Positions 44,909-54,035 of a stretch of DNA of 59,505 nucleotides are shown one piece after another (the stretch's first letter is position 1; each line of letters opens with the position of its first letter). Made by a program: the position numbers and the translations under genes. The notes beneath the pieces were generated by a model. That model worked only from the letters and a program-made list of their open reading frames with translations. It was not told the origin of the DNA and did no database searches. The stretch is from Nemertoderma westbladi (Eukaryota > Xenacoelomorpha > Nemertodermatida > Nemertodermatidae), in assembly GCA_032718475.1 (NCBI GenBank), contig JAUCBJ010002670.1, positions 1 through 59,505 of the forward strand, given 5' to 3'.

Positions 44909-45467
44909 TGTTAGCGTATTCAATTCCGCTAACCAAGCCCACACAAAGTTGGCTTTAAGCAATATTGGGAGCACGAGGTTGATTACCAATCAACCTCGTG
45001 TCACCCCAATAAGCGGGGACGACAAACCCCAAAGGGCCTCAGACAATAGAGGTTAGAGGTCAAGGAGAGAGAGTAACAGCAGCGGGGGGGGGGGGGGGGG
45101 TAAACACTCCCACAAAGTTCAGGGCGAGAATTAGGTTACTAGCCAATGGGGGGACAGCAGGGCATCAGCTGAGTAATACGGCCAACCTAGAGTATATTAC
45201 TGGTTGATGTTTAGTTATTCACTTCAGTTATCTCAGTACAGTCACGGCAGTACGGTGACAGTTTAAGACCGTCACCGCCGTCACCTATTAGTTACCATAT
45301 ATTACCGGTTGTGCTATCTGCCATTATACTTACATCTGTTCATCGTTTACTATATTTTATACATCTATCAATAACATCGGAACAATAACGAACTCCTTTT
45401 TTCCATCACACGGTGCGGCTGACCCGTACATAAACAACACCGGTCGGGATTCTCGGATCCCGTCACA
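44909..45467 (+). repeat. 3' LTR of the pol-less element
   Basis: 559 bp, colinear with the 5' LTR. Its hairpin stem is 13 bp (44972-45000, CACGAGGTTGATT/AATCAACCTCGTG). It has a G17 tract (45084-45100) where the 5' LTR has about six G, accounting for part of the length difference. Confidence 0.93.
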
Positions 45468-45839
45468 TATTTTATTATCTGGTTACAAGCTGTATTTCCA
45501 GTGAAAAGCATTGGGACATGTCCCACTTGTAACTGAAATTATTCGGAAAATTTCCCACATATTATAGTTACAGGCATGGGACAAAAGGTTACAGGTGGGA
45601 CACACATTTATCGCAATCTGGACTCCTTCTAGTAGTAGTATTTTATTGATATTGATAATATTGTTAATAATATAAAGCACAGCACAATCACTAATAATAA
45701 GCGAAATAGGAAATATACAAATCTACAATATATTCAAGCTTCGACACAATGTACACTGAATTCTACACACTCTAAGCTTTCAGAATATATATTGGTTATT
45801 GGGGTTTTCGAAAAAAAAAATTATTGTAAAAAATCTTCT

Positions 45840-46225
45840 AATTTTGGCTACTTTTTTGTGTTTCCAGCCGTAAAGACCAAACAACAACAGGGAAATTTTC
45901 AACATCAAAATAAATCGCAAGTACTGGTGATCAAACGCACTATTCATCAAACTGTCAAGTCATTACAGATATTGAGCAGCGTAAATATATTCTATCAAAT
46001 AAACGACTGTGTTACAGGTGTGTTAAGGGTGGCCATATAGCAAGGGACTGTCCGTGTGACAAACCTTATTATAATTGCAAGAAATACGGACACCACGATG
46101 CAATATTTCACAAACTGACAATGTCTCGTCCACAAATACAAAAACCATTGAAAGATGTCAACAAAACATCGGTTAACGTAATATCGGTTAATAATAGTTC
46201 AACATTATCAGTTCAAGTTTCATAA
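45840..46225 (+). pseudogene. BEL/Pao gag C-terminus with two zinc knuckles
   Basis: A plus-strand frame from about 45950 to 46225 contains two Cys-rich knuckles, the first with spacing C-x2-C-x4-H-x4-C (CYRCVKGGHIARDC) and a second, weaker one (YNCKKYGHHDAIFH). The preceding SSNCQVITD and the ILSNKRLCYRC approach are typical of BEL/Pao gag. The frame is damaged upstream near 45930. It follows the pol-less LTR element and is in the right order and strand to continue the gag at 35474-36648. Non-functional. Confidence 0.75.
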
Positions 46226-46684
46226 CATATCATTACTAAATCTCAATACGGTTTTTTGAAACGCCGTAGTACATCTACTCAATTACTCGAAAGTACAAAC
46301 GAATGGTTTAAATTATTAGATAATCGGAACTTGTTGTGCACTCGAAATTACTTTGTAAATTGAGTAGCTACGGTTTTTCAGGAGATTTATTGCTTTGGAT
46401 TGGTGCATTTTTAAGTAACCGTACGCAGCAAGTAATAGTCGGTAATTCTGTTTCTACTGTGTGCAAAGTTATATCAGGACCAATTCCAGGCAGTGTCCTG
46501 GGTCCTTTGTTATTTTTACTTCATGTGAACGACTTACCTGATGTTTTAGGATCTAACAGTATAGCATTAGCTGTAAATTGTTTGCTGACGATTTGAAATT
46601 GTATAGTATATCTTCTACACACCAATACTTAGCTGATGCACTTCTACAACATGAGTCATGGGCTAATGATTGGTAGGTTAGAGT
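46226..46684 (+). mobile_element. LINE E, RT part 1 (split by a foldback element)
   Basis: Reads SQYGFLKRRSTSTQLLEST at about 46235. After damage, including loss of the first catalytic Asp block, it continues in the frame 46336-46596 with KLSSYGFSGDLLLWIGAFLS and PGSVLGPLLFLLHVNDLPD. A shifted frame then shows CKLFADDLKLYS near 46577. It ends at HESWANDW and TAG just before the target duplication of the foldback element. Probably CR1/jockey-like. Confidence 0.85.
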
Positions 46685-46692
46685 GGCTACAC
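46685..46692 (+). repeat. Target-site duplication of the foldback element (left)
   Basis: GGCTACAC, repeated exactly at 48140-48147. Removing the insert and one copy restores a continuous LINE reading frame across the junction. Confidence 0.95.
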
Positions 46693-48139
46693 GGTTATAT
46701 TGAAAAATATCGAGACATGAAAAATATCGAGAGTAAAAATAACGCGAGTAAAAACATCGAGTGTTGAAAAATAACGATAATATCGAGAGTTCAAAAAATA
46801 TCGAGTGTTGAAAAATATCGAGAGTAAAAATATCGAGAGTAAAAATATCGAGTGTTGAAAAATATCGAGAGTAAAAATATCGAGTGTTGAAAAATATCGA
46901 GAGTAAAAATATCGAGTGTTGAAAAATATCGAGAGTAATAATATCGAGTGTTGAAAAATATCGAGAGTAAAAATATCGAGTGTTGAAAAATATCGAGAGT
47001 AAAAATATCGAGTGTTGAAAAATATCGAGAGTAGAAATATCGAGTGTTGGAAAATATCGAGTGTTGAAAAATATCGAGTGTTGAAAAATATCGAGTGTTG
47101 AAAAATATCGAGAGTAAAAATATCGGGAGTAAAAATATAGAGTAAAAATATCGAGTGTTGAAAAATATCGAGAGTAAAAATATCGAGTGTTGAAAAATAT
47201 CAAGAGTAAAAATATCGAGTGTTGAAAAATATAGAATGTTGAAAAATATCGAGAGTAAAAATAACGATAGTAACAATTTTTTTAAATTAGGGTTGTATGA
47301 TTATTTTTTTTTACTAAAAATGTTCTAGAACAAAAATATTTATCAACATTTTGTAGCTTGGGGTGTACGTGTTCTAATATAATATTTAACAATATTTATA
47401 ATATTTATCAAGATTTATAGCTAGCACCTCTTTTATAATATTTATTAAAAAAATAGCAAAAACTAGCTAGTATAATAAATCTGGTAAATGGGTACCCAAG
47501 GTGTATTACATAATGCCATTCACTTGCACTGTTGTAACCCATGCACTGCAATATTGTTCCATAATTCTAAATAAAATGCTCAAGTAAAATGCAATATGTT
47601 TACTCTCGATATTTTTCAACACTCGATATTTTTCAACGCTCGATATTTTTCAACACTCGATATTTTTCAACACTCGATATTTTTCAACACTCGATATTTT
47701 TCAACAGTCGATATTTTTCAACACTCGATATTTTTCAACACTCGATATTTTTACTCTCGATATTTTTACTCTCGATATTTTTCAACACTCGATATTTTTC
47801 AACACTCGATATTTTTACTCTCGATATTTTTCAACACTCGATATTTTTCAACACTCGATATTTTTACTCTCGATATTTTTCAACACTCGATATTTTTACT
47901 CTCGATATTTTTCAACACTCGATATTTTTACTCTCGATATTTTTCAACACTCGATATTTTTACTCTCGATATTTTTCAACACTCGTTATTTTCGATATTT
48001 TTCATCTCGTGTTATTTTTACTCTCGATGTTTTTTAATCACGTTAATTTTCAACACTCGTTATTTTTACTCTCGATATTTTTACTCTCGTTATTTTTACT
48101 CTCGATATTTTTCAAGTCTCGATATTTTTCACCATTACC
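46693..48139. mobile_element. Foldback transposon with satellite-like arms (Merlin-like ends)
   Basis: 1447 bp bounded by GGTTATATTGAAAAATATCG and its near reverse complement ending CGATATTTTTCACCATTACC, with a perfect 8-bp duplication outside. The left arm (to about 47280) is an array of AATATCGAGAGTAAAA and AATATCGAGTGTTGAAAA units. The right arm (47600 on) is the same array inverted. The loop (about 47280-47600) is non-coding, with TTCTAGAA at 47323 and, at 47487-47517, a stretch (CCCAAGGTGTATTACATAAT then GCC) like the Merlin 2 TIR. GG-starting ends plus an 8-bp duplication and these loop sequences suggest mobilisation by a Merlin transposase. Long frames in the arms (Phe/Ser/Leu/Ile-rich) are repeat artefacts. 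Confidence 0.92.
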
Positions 48140-48147
48140 GGCTACAC

Positions 48148-48854
48148 ATATATGTTCAGTGCTACATATAAATACAAGTAGTAAAAAGCCTTCTGTGCAA
48201 TATTATCTTAACGGTAGAGCTTTAAAAACAGATGAATCGTGTAGGGACTTCGGAATGACTGTTTGCAACAATTTAAAATTCGATTTACACAATCGTGAGC
48301 AGGTGAAGAAGGCCTTTAGAGTAATCAATATGTTATTTAAATGTTTTTATACAAAGTAATCTACCCTATCTAATAACATCCTACCAATTCTAGAATATTG
48401 CATACCTGTTTGTTCGCCGTTTCAATTGGGCACCATTGATTTAATAGAAAGTGTTCAGAGATATTTCACGCGCCGTTTATTTTTCCGTTGTAAGATAGCT
48501 CGCGCTAGTTATATTGACAGTCTACGGTATTTAAACATACAGCCATTGGAAATTCGTAGGCACATTTTTGATCTGAAGATGGTTTACTCAATAATTAATG
48601 AGAATGTTGACTTAAATATGTGCGATTTCTTTATATTTAGAAACAGCACAACAAATAGAGGTCATAACCGTAAACTGTATAAGCCACTTTGTAGGTTACT
48701 CACTGTAAAGAACTCATTTGCCAAAATGACCATTGATTTATGGAATAGCTTGCCAGTAGAGGTTGTTAACTGTACCAGTGTCTCATCTTTTTCTGAGAAA
48801 CTGAAAGATATCGATTTGCTGCCATATTGTAATTTTAATAGATTTTTAGATTAA
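48148..48854 (+). mobile_element. LINE E, RT part 2 and C-terminus
   Basis: Resumes in the frame left at 46684 with ICSVLHINTSSKKPSVQYYL and NGRALKTDESCRDFGMTV, the thumb region after the catalytic box. A frameshift near 48355 leads to the frame 48426-48854 (SVQRYFTRRLFFRCKIARAS, LWNSLPVEVVNCTSVSSFSE) and a stop. The LINE 3' UTR probably extends to about 49155, where a TAATAATAATAAAAAA run resembles its tail. Confidence 0.85.
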
Positions 48855-49158
48855 CATTTTATTTCACTATTATACCACACCGTCATCAAACTGCTTTTCT
48901 GTAAATAACTATTTTTAAATTATGCGTTATACTGTATTATATATTTTTTATTTGTTCTACCACGAGCCGTTACGAATGTCTATTTTTATACTTTTTAAAC
49001 TTGAATTATATTTAGCCTATTTACAGTACAATACCGAAACCTTATGTTTGTTTACTGAAGTTTATATCCACCTATTAGTGTAATATAATTGTGCCTTGGT
49101 GGTGTTTCCCCCTTTTAATATTAATTTTAATAGAGTGTAATAATAATAATAAAAAATA
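48855..49158 (+). other. Probable 3' UTR of LINE E
   Basis: AT-rich, non-coding, ending in TAATAATAATAATAAAAAAT directly before BEL/Pao integrase sequence begins. Consistent with a LINE tail at an insertion junction. Confidence 0.55.
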
Positions 49159-49159
49159 T

Positions 49160-49518
49160 TTTTAGAAAGTGACGAGGTAGTACAGGAATTTGGAAAACTG
49201 CATATGGAGTGGAAATTCAATGTCCCATTGAATCCATCAGCCTATGGCTTCATAGAAAGGTTAGTCGATTCATCTAAACTTATCTTGAAGAAGGTAATAG
49301 GACGAGCAATACTAACATTTGAAGAACTAATGACATTTCTTGTATCCACAGAAGCAACAATTAATAGCCGTCCACTAACATTTATTACAGATGACGCCAA
49401 GGAATCATACCAAACATTAACACCCGCACATTTTCTTGTAGGGCGGCGATTATGTTCTCTACCTTACGTTACAGGCAAAGTTAACATTAATAAACCAACT
49501 AAGAATCAATTGGTTTAA
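49160..49518 (+). pseudogene. BEL/Pao integrase C-terminal fragment
   Basis: Frame 49204-49518 and the bases just upstream give WKFNVPLNPSAYGFIERLVD, then GRAILTFEELMTFL, EATINSRPLTFITDD and LTPAHFLVGRRL, the standard end of BEL/Pao integrase including the Glu region (FIERLV). The upstream RT, RNase H and integrase core are missing. Together with gag, LTRs and orientation it supports one ancient plus-strand BEL element. Confidence 0.85.
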
Positions 49519-49955
49519 TCAATAAAACGATAAGAAAGAAACGCTAACCATTTTTGGCAAATATGGAAGGAAGAATACGTAGTTAATTTAACCCTATTAC
49601 CACTGGGGTGTTTAGACCATTAGCAGCACTGGCGGGGGGTCGAATTGGCCCCCCCGCTGTATTTTTGTGATCATCCAATAAAATCCTACGAAATTTCCTA
49701 CGAAACTGTAGGTGAAAAAATTATCGAGGAACATTTTCAAATCCAAAAAAAAATGAAAATTTCATACGGTGGGTATAATAATTTTCATGAAAAATAGAAG
49801 TAGTCCCAGGACAAAATATACATTTTTTTGATATTCTAAAAACTAATAGGGTGGCATTGTTGTCTAGCGTTAGTAGGTTTTTCACTACGCTGAATCGAAT
49901 GTGATTATATTCCATTTCCGAAAATTGAACTGTATTCGGGATTTGGAAGTCACAG
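49519..49955. other. Spacer, no gene recognised
   Basis: Includes GGCGGGGGGTCGAATTGGCC followed by CCCCCGC, a short G/C-rich inverted repeat at about 49632-49660. No coding feature was recognised. Confidence 0.4.
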
Positions 49956-49959
49956 AGAA

Positions 49960-50470
49960 TTAATCGGAAACTTAAGGTCCGATTATTTAGAGCTGCAGTA
50001 GTTCCAGTACTCCTCTATGGGAGTCCATGCTGGGCTCTAACTGCTGAGGACACCAAATCTCTGGATGGCACATTCACAAGAATGCTACGCCGGGTTCATT
50101 GTGTCAATACAATGCACACATCTCCAACCAGACAAAATATAACATTGGAGGTGTCTCATTGGTTCCCCCAAGCTTGACACTATAACAAAGTCGCCTCCGC
50201 TTTCCAGGACATTGCTTTCGCCGTGAGGACCAGCCAGTGCATAATATTGTGCTTTGGCAGTCTCGTGGAGTGAATAAGCATGGTGGACAGCCAATGACTT
50301 TCTTGAGACGCATCTTAAAGGACACTGGCCTTGAAGATGCAGATGATCTAGCAAATGTCATGGGTGATAGGGAGTTGTGATGGCGCACTTTTGTCGACAA
50401 GCCGGCACAGCATTCTTAAAAATACAGCTGCAATGCAGCATGCCGATCCTAGTAGTAATAGTAGTAGCAG
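49960..50470 (+). mobile_element. RTE-like LINE, 3' end (plus-strand copy)
   Basis: Plus-strand pieces: LFRAAVVPVLLYGSPCWALT, then AEDTKSLDGTFTRMLRRVHC at about 49980-50105. After frame changes, VNKHGGQPMTFLRRILKDTG, then LEDADDLANVMGDREL to about 50420. The 3' UTR palindrome GCAGCTGCAATGCAGCATGC is mirrored (CAGCTGCAATGCAGCATGCC at 50434) and a TAGTAGTAATAGTAGTAG tail follows at 50450-50468. Same family as 15733-16018. Degraded. Confidence 0.78.
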
Positions 50471-50479
50471 GAGCAAAAT

Positions 50480-51767
50480 ATATTCATCATCAAAATTATA
50501 TTGGTGTGGTGGATTCGGCTGGGCCTGTGTTTGCGGATCCAGGGCCGTGAATTGTTCATGGCTTTGTTGGCAGTGAATTTTTCATGGCTTTTTTGGCCGT
50601 GAAAGGATTCCAAATATGATTTGAGTTTGGTTGTGAAATAGCTAAGATATGGACATTTCGAATGTCCCATTTGTAGATGGCCAATAAGGAATACCTTTAA
50701 CCCCATTAGTACCGGGCTATAAAATGTCGTGTAAATATATTAATATTTATTTATATTATTATAGGTTATCTGGACCGCTGAATTAATTGAAAGTATTATA
50801 GAAGCCTGAAGAATTAGTGGTTCGGCATTTTTGGTGCACCAAAATTAAGGTATGGAAGACATCGAAAACCCATATAAATGCGTTGAAATCAAAACTTCGG
50901 AGTATTTAACGAATATTGCAATTTTGAAAATTTGAAGTGATATAAATAAATAATTAAAAACTCACAAATGACCTTGTAAAATTCGGAAATTTCAAAAGAA
51001 TTTCTGCTCGGGACCAAATTTTGAAGTGGCACCCACATCGAAAAGAAGAAATCTAATTGCAACGCCGTTTTTGGCATAAGAGAGGAAATATCAACTGTCG
51101 CAATACAACAGACTTACAATAAACCAAATACAGAAAAAGTCAGTAACAGTATAGTCACAATTATCGCAAATCAAAAAATGACAAGTAAGCTTTACCGAGT
51201 ACATCACAACCAGCCGTTGGACGTACTCGCGATGTGTTCCCGAGAAATGCCAAAAATTTAAAAGTTGGTGTTTACAAATAAGCAAATTTTGCAACTACTG
51301 TTTTGCATTTTGTAGGTAATACAGTTATGTGTACAGTAAGTAGTACAGTAGACACCTATATTTGTTTTGTTGGAAGATTAAATACGAATTTATTATGTAA
51401 ATTTATGTAATATTATGTAAACGAAATGCTTTTCTACTAAAGTAATATTATTTATTTAACGGTAAACGAACTCCACTATGTAGTATGTAGTACCATTGAT
51501 AAAAACTCAATTGGTGTTGTTTATAATATTATTTGTGTCATTAATCGTATGTAGTAAAGTTAATTACATGATGTTTGCATTATTTATTAATTATAATATT
51601 AAATACGGTATATTAATTTTGTTTTGGTATAAATGGTAGATATGGTTATTAGGTTATAAATTATTGCCTTATTTATTTCATTTGTACAAATATATTATAT
51701 ATACTGTATACTTTAGCATATTGCCTTCATTAACTTAAAATGCACTGATATTTTGTTCTACTGCATC
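50480..51767. other. AT-rich spacer, probably remnant BEL interior
   Basis: About 1.3 kb with no frame showing a motif. Position between integrase and the 3' LTR suggests it includes the old 3' end of the BEL element, but no homology could be recognised. Confidence 0.35.
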
Positions 51768-51768
51768 G

Positions 51769-51811
51769 TGAACAAAGGGGGAGTGTTATGTAACCGAAGC
51801 GCAAGGGGAAG
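51769..51811 (+). promoter_or_regulatory. Polypurine tract and duplicated LTR edge
   Basis: GAACAAAGGGGGAG precedes TGTTATGTAACCGAAGCGCA, then AGGGGAAG precedes TGTTATGTAATGTG again. The polypurine-tract plus LTR-start junction is thus present twice, 28 bp apart, as if the 3' LTR edge were partly duplicated during integration or repair. The second copy begins the real LTR at 51812. Confidence 0.6.
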
Positions 51812-51945
51812 TGTTATGTAATGTGATCTGTAATAATGAAACCAATATGTAGTAAATTGCAATACATTGTTTAAATTGATTAGCCAACACACTAAGTATA
51901 CAATGTTTGTTTAAGAAATAAATCCGCGTAAAGGGGTGACACGTC

Positions 51946-52225
51946 AACTGAACCAAAGTCAATTGAACCACGTCAATTGAACCCACGTCAATTTAACATT
52001 GTGTCAATTGAACCAACGTCAATTGAACCACACGTCAATTGAACCATACGTCATTAGAACCAAAGTTTATCACCCATCAATTGATCCTAACGTCAATTTA
52101 ACCAAGCGTCAATTGAACCAAGCGTCTATTGAACCAAGCGTCAATTGAACCAAGCGTCAATTGACCCATGCGTCAATTGACCCATGCGTCAATTGACCCA
52201 AGCATCAATTTAATGAAATGTTAAT
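51946..52225 (+). repeat. Left terminal array of the MULE: GTCAATTGAACCA units
   Basis: Roughly 17-18 imperfect units of 12-16 bases (GTCAATTGAACCA with CA/AA/GC spacers and some GACCC or TTTAAC variants). Each core CAATTG is itself palindromic. Confidence 0.93.
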
Positions 52226-52468
52226 TTAACCAACAAAATAATAATTATTGCAAATTTTTGATTTTTTAATCGCGAAATGTTCTACTGGTGGATGAAGATT
52301 CTAGAATGATCTATTTTATTCAATGGGGTTGAATAATATTAATAAATATACATAATATTAATTATATTTTGGAATTCTATTGAACACAGACATCAATATA
52401 GACAAGTTACTCAATTCCTTCTAGTCGACTATTTAAGTTACTTTAACATTTTAATGTTCTTTGTTTAT

Positions 52469-53839
52469 TTATTGGATGTATGCCATCGTCCGTAGGTATT
52501 CTATTTTATCTTGGACGTTATTGTAAGTTTTTGCAACATTTGCTATTCGCTGAGCTAGGTCTCCATATTTCGATCGTGGCGTCTCTGGTTTACCAATCAG
52601 TGCGTTTTGTACTGTTAGTTTCTGAATTGCAATGTCTCGTTGCAATCCTTTAAGTAGTACCCAAATAGTTGGATGTTGGCACAAGAACATTGATTGCAGT
52701 GCATTGTGAAACCCCTCGGTGCAGTTTGTTGTTTTTGGAGCCGCATCCTGACTATCTAAATGATGATTCCACAACTCGATTGGAAAACGAGGTGTAGCTT
52801 TACGTCGACGAAGCATGGTTCCCTTGACGTAGTTAACATCAAAGTACGCCAATAGCTCTAATACATTGTCATCATCCGGAAACTCTTCCGTTAGTTGCTC
52901 AAAGACCACTTCTACATCATGTACTGGAACAAACGCTAATGAAATAATTGACTTTACAAGTATCGCAAAGTCTTTATCTTTTTCGTATCTTCCCTTCAAA
53001 CCTAACTCGTTTACTTTCCGCAGAATTGATTGGCTCAAGTGGAAGTGACAACCGGAGACTTCGCTAGATGGATACTCTATCTTAAATGTGTTTATTGCAG
53101 CTATTCCAAAGTCAAGTAGCATTCGTTTCGGAACGTTTTCTACCATTCCCTTCATTATTTTCCACATACGTGTGTATGTTTCGTTTGTTTTATTAGGTAA
53201 TAGAAAGTACAAAAGAGGAGGATATGATGTTCCAACCTTGGAGTGTATTGTGTATAGTTGGAAGAACATTTGTGGAGTAACCTTAAACGTTCCATCTCCA
53301 AACCAGAGCTTGTTTCCTAAATGTTTAATCATTTCATATTTTCCCAGTGTTATGATGCGATTTGGCTCATCGTTGCCTGTATCATGTAAAACAATGTCCA
53401 TGAAATGTTCTGGAATTGTAAACTCAACGTTTGTCGGATTTGGTATTGCAACACTAATTTCTAATCTGGCTCTTTGTATTGTCCTATACATTTGTGTTTT
53501 TCTTGGCATTTGTGATAGAATTGAATTGTCGACATTTTCCAGGCATGTCCCCAAAATTGTACGTGTTGTCAATAACCCCTCTTTGGCCTTTGATTTCACT
53601 TCCGATATTATTTTGTTCGCTTCTGTCTTTAAGATCTCAGCACTATGTGAGTGTTCACCAGATTCTTTTTTTATATCCTTGCCTTTTGTTATCATGGTAG
53701 CTTGGCATTTGTACTTTCGATAGGCTCTACACCTCCAGTTTTTCATTCCATCTTTTTCCACTCTTAATATATATTCGTACCTGTTATAACTTACAACTTC
53801 GCCACCCCGCTCCGACGATTCAATTGACGTTTGGTTCAA
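52469..53839 (-). CDS. MULE transposase with FLYWCH-type zinc finger
   Basis: A single open frame of about 456 codons. Residues ~15-66 form a FLYWCH-like zinc finger (Tyr-Asn-Arg-Tyr, Trp35, Cys37, Cys45, His63, His65). The MULE transposase core follows: WFGDGTFKVTPQMF (first Asp, ~182), YPPLLYFLLPNKTNETY, LLDFGIAAINTF (second Asp, ~243), SGCHFHLSQSI (Cys-His pair ~264-267) and TTNCTEGFHNALQ (Glu, ~375). All expected catalytic and zinc residues are present and no stop interrupts them, so it may be functional or only recently dead. The start is unclear: the frame has no ATG before residue 32 and its first residues (NQTSIE) are read from the terminal-repeat array, so a non-ATG start, an unseen upstream exon or start loss is possible. 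Confidence 0.92.
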   Translation of the reverse strand: MNQTSIESSERGGEVVSYNRYEYILRVEKDGMKNWRCRAYRKYKCQATMITKGKDIKKESGEHSHSAEILKTEANKIISEVKSKAKEGLLTTRTILGTCLENVDNSILSQMPRKTQMYRTIQRARLEISVAIPNPTNVEFTIPEHFMDIVLHDTGNDEPNRIITLGKYEMIKHLGNKLWFGDGTFKVTPQMFFQLYTIHSKVGTSYPPLLYFLLPNKTNETYTRMWKIMKGMVENVPKRMLLDFGIAAINTFKIEYPSSEVSGCHFHLSQSILRKVNELGLKGRYEKDKDFAILVKSIISLAFVPVHDVEVVFEQLTEEFPDDDNVLELLAYFDVNYVKGTMLRRRKATPRFPIELWNHHLDSQDAAPKTTNCTEGFHNALQSMFLCQHPTIWVLLKGLQRDIAIQKLTVQNALIGKPETPRSKYGDLAQRIANVAKTYNNVQDKIEYLRTMAYIQ

Positions 53840-54035
53840 CTGACGTTTGGTTCAATTGTCACTTGGTTCAACTGACACTTGGTTCAATTGATGCTTGGTT
53901 CAATTGACGCTTGGTTCAATTGACGCTTGGTTCAATTGCAGCTGGTTTGATTGACGCTGGGTCAATTGACGCATGGTTCAATTGACGTGTTTCAATTGAC
54001 GTGGTTCAATTGACGTTGGTTCAATTTACATGGAA
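53820..54035 (-). repeat. Right terminal array of the MULE
   Basis: About 14 units of TGGTTCAATTGAC type, the inverse of the left array. The first units double as the first codons of the transposase frame. Confidence 0.93.

Larger units (their letters stand above)
39714..45467 (+). mobile_element. 5.75-kb LTR element lacking pol (LARD-like)
   Basis: Two direct LTRs (39714-40246 and 44909-45467), both TGTTAGCG...GTCACA, are flanked by a perfect 5-bp duplication TATTT (39709-39713 and 45468-45472). A polypurine tract precedes the 3' LTR. The 4.66-kb interior has two gag-like frames and long low-complexity stretches but no visible protease, RT, RNase H or integrase. That is the make-up of a large non-autonomous LTR derivative that borrows enzymes from a relative. 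The LTRs differ at scattered positions plus a poly-G difference, so it is not brand new. Confidence 0.9.
51935..54035 (-). mobile_element. MULE DNA transposon with tandem-repeat termini
   Basis: 2101 bp in the BEL 3' LTR, flanked by an exact 11-bp duplication CCGCGTAAAGG (51924-51934 and 54036-54046). Compared with the intact LTR at 35.1 kb, the host sequence is uninterrupted outside it. The left ~290 bp is an array of GTCAATTGAACCA-type units and the right ~215 bp is the same array inverted. Between them lies one transposase gene on the minus strand. MULEs usually make 8-11 bp duplications. The outermost bases of the two ends (GGTGACACG; TTCCATG reversed) do not match each other well. Confidence 0.92.

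Noticed and set aside
39714-45467. Hidden RT or integrase in the LTR element interior
   Set aside because: No YxDD, DDE or zinc-knuckle pattern was found in any frame by eye; only gag-like and low-complexity frames are visible.
46693-48139. CRISPR-like reading of the repeat arrays
   Set aside because: Units are directly adjacent with no unique spacers, the arrays are inverted copies of each other, and the genome is eukaryotic.
46553-48359. Long Phe/Ser/Leu/Ile-rich frames (up to 256 codons) on both sides of 47.4 kb
   Set aside because: They translate the ATATCGAG satellite units of the foldback arms. Their repeated STLDIF/FNTRYF pattern is the unit length in frame, not a protein repeat.
51946-52225. 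Independent satellite or CRISPR-like array of GTCAATTGAACCA
   Set aside because: It lies inside the 11-bp target duplication and is mirrored at the other end of the MULE, so it is part of that element.
53088-53723. 211-codon plus-strand frame opposite the MULE transposase
   Set aside because: Antisense shadow of a well-supported transposase; hydrophobic and motif-free.
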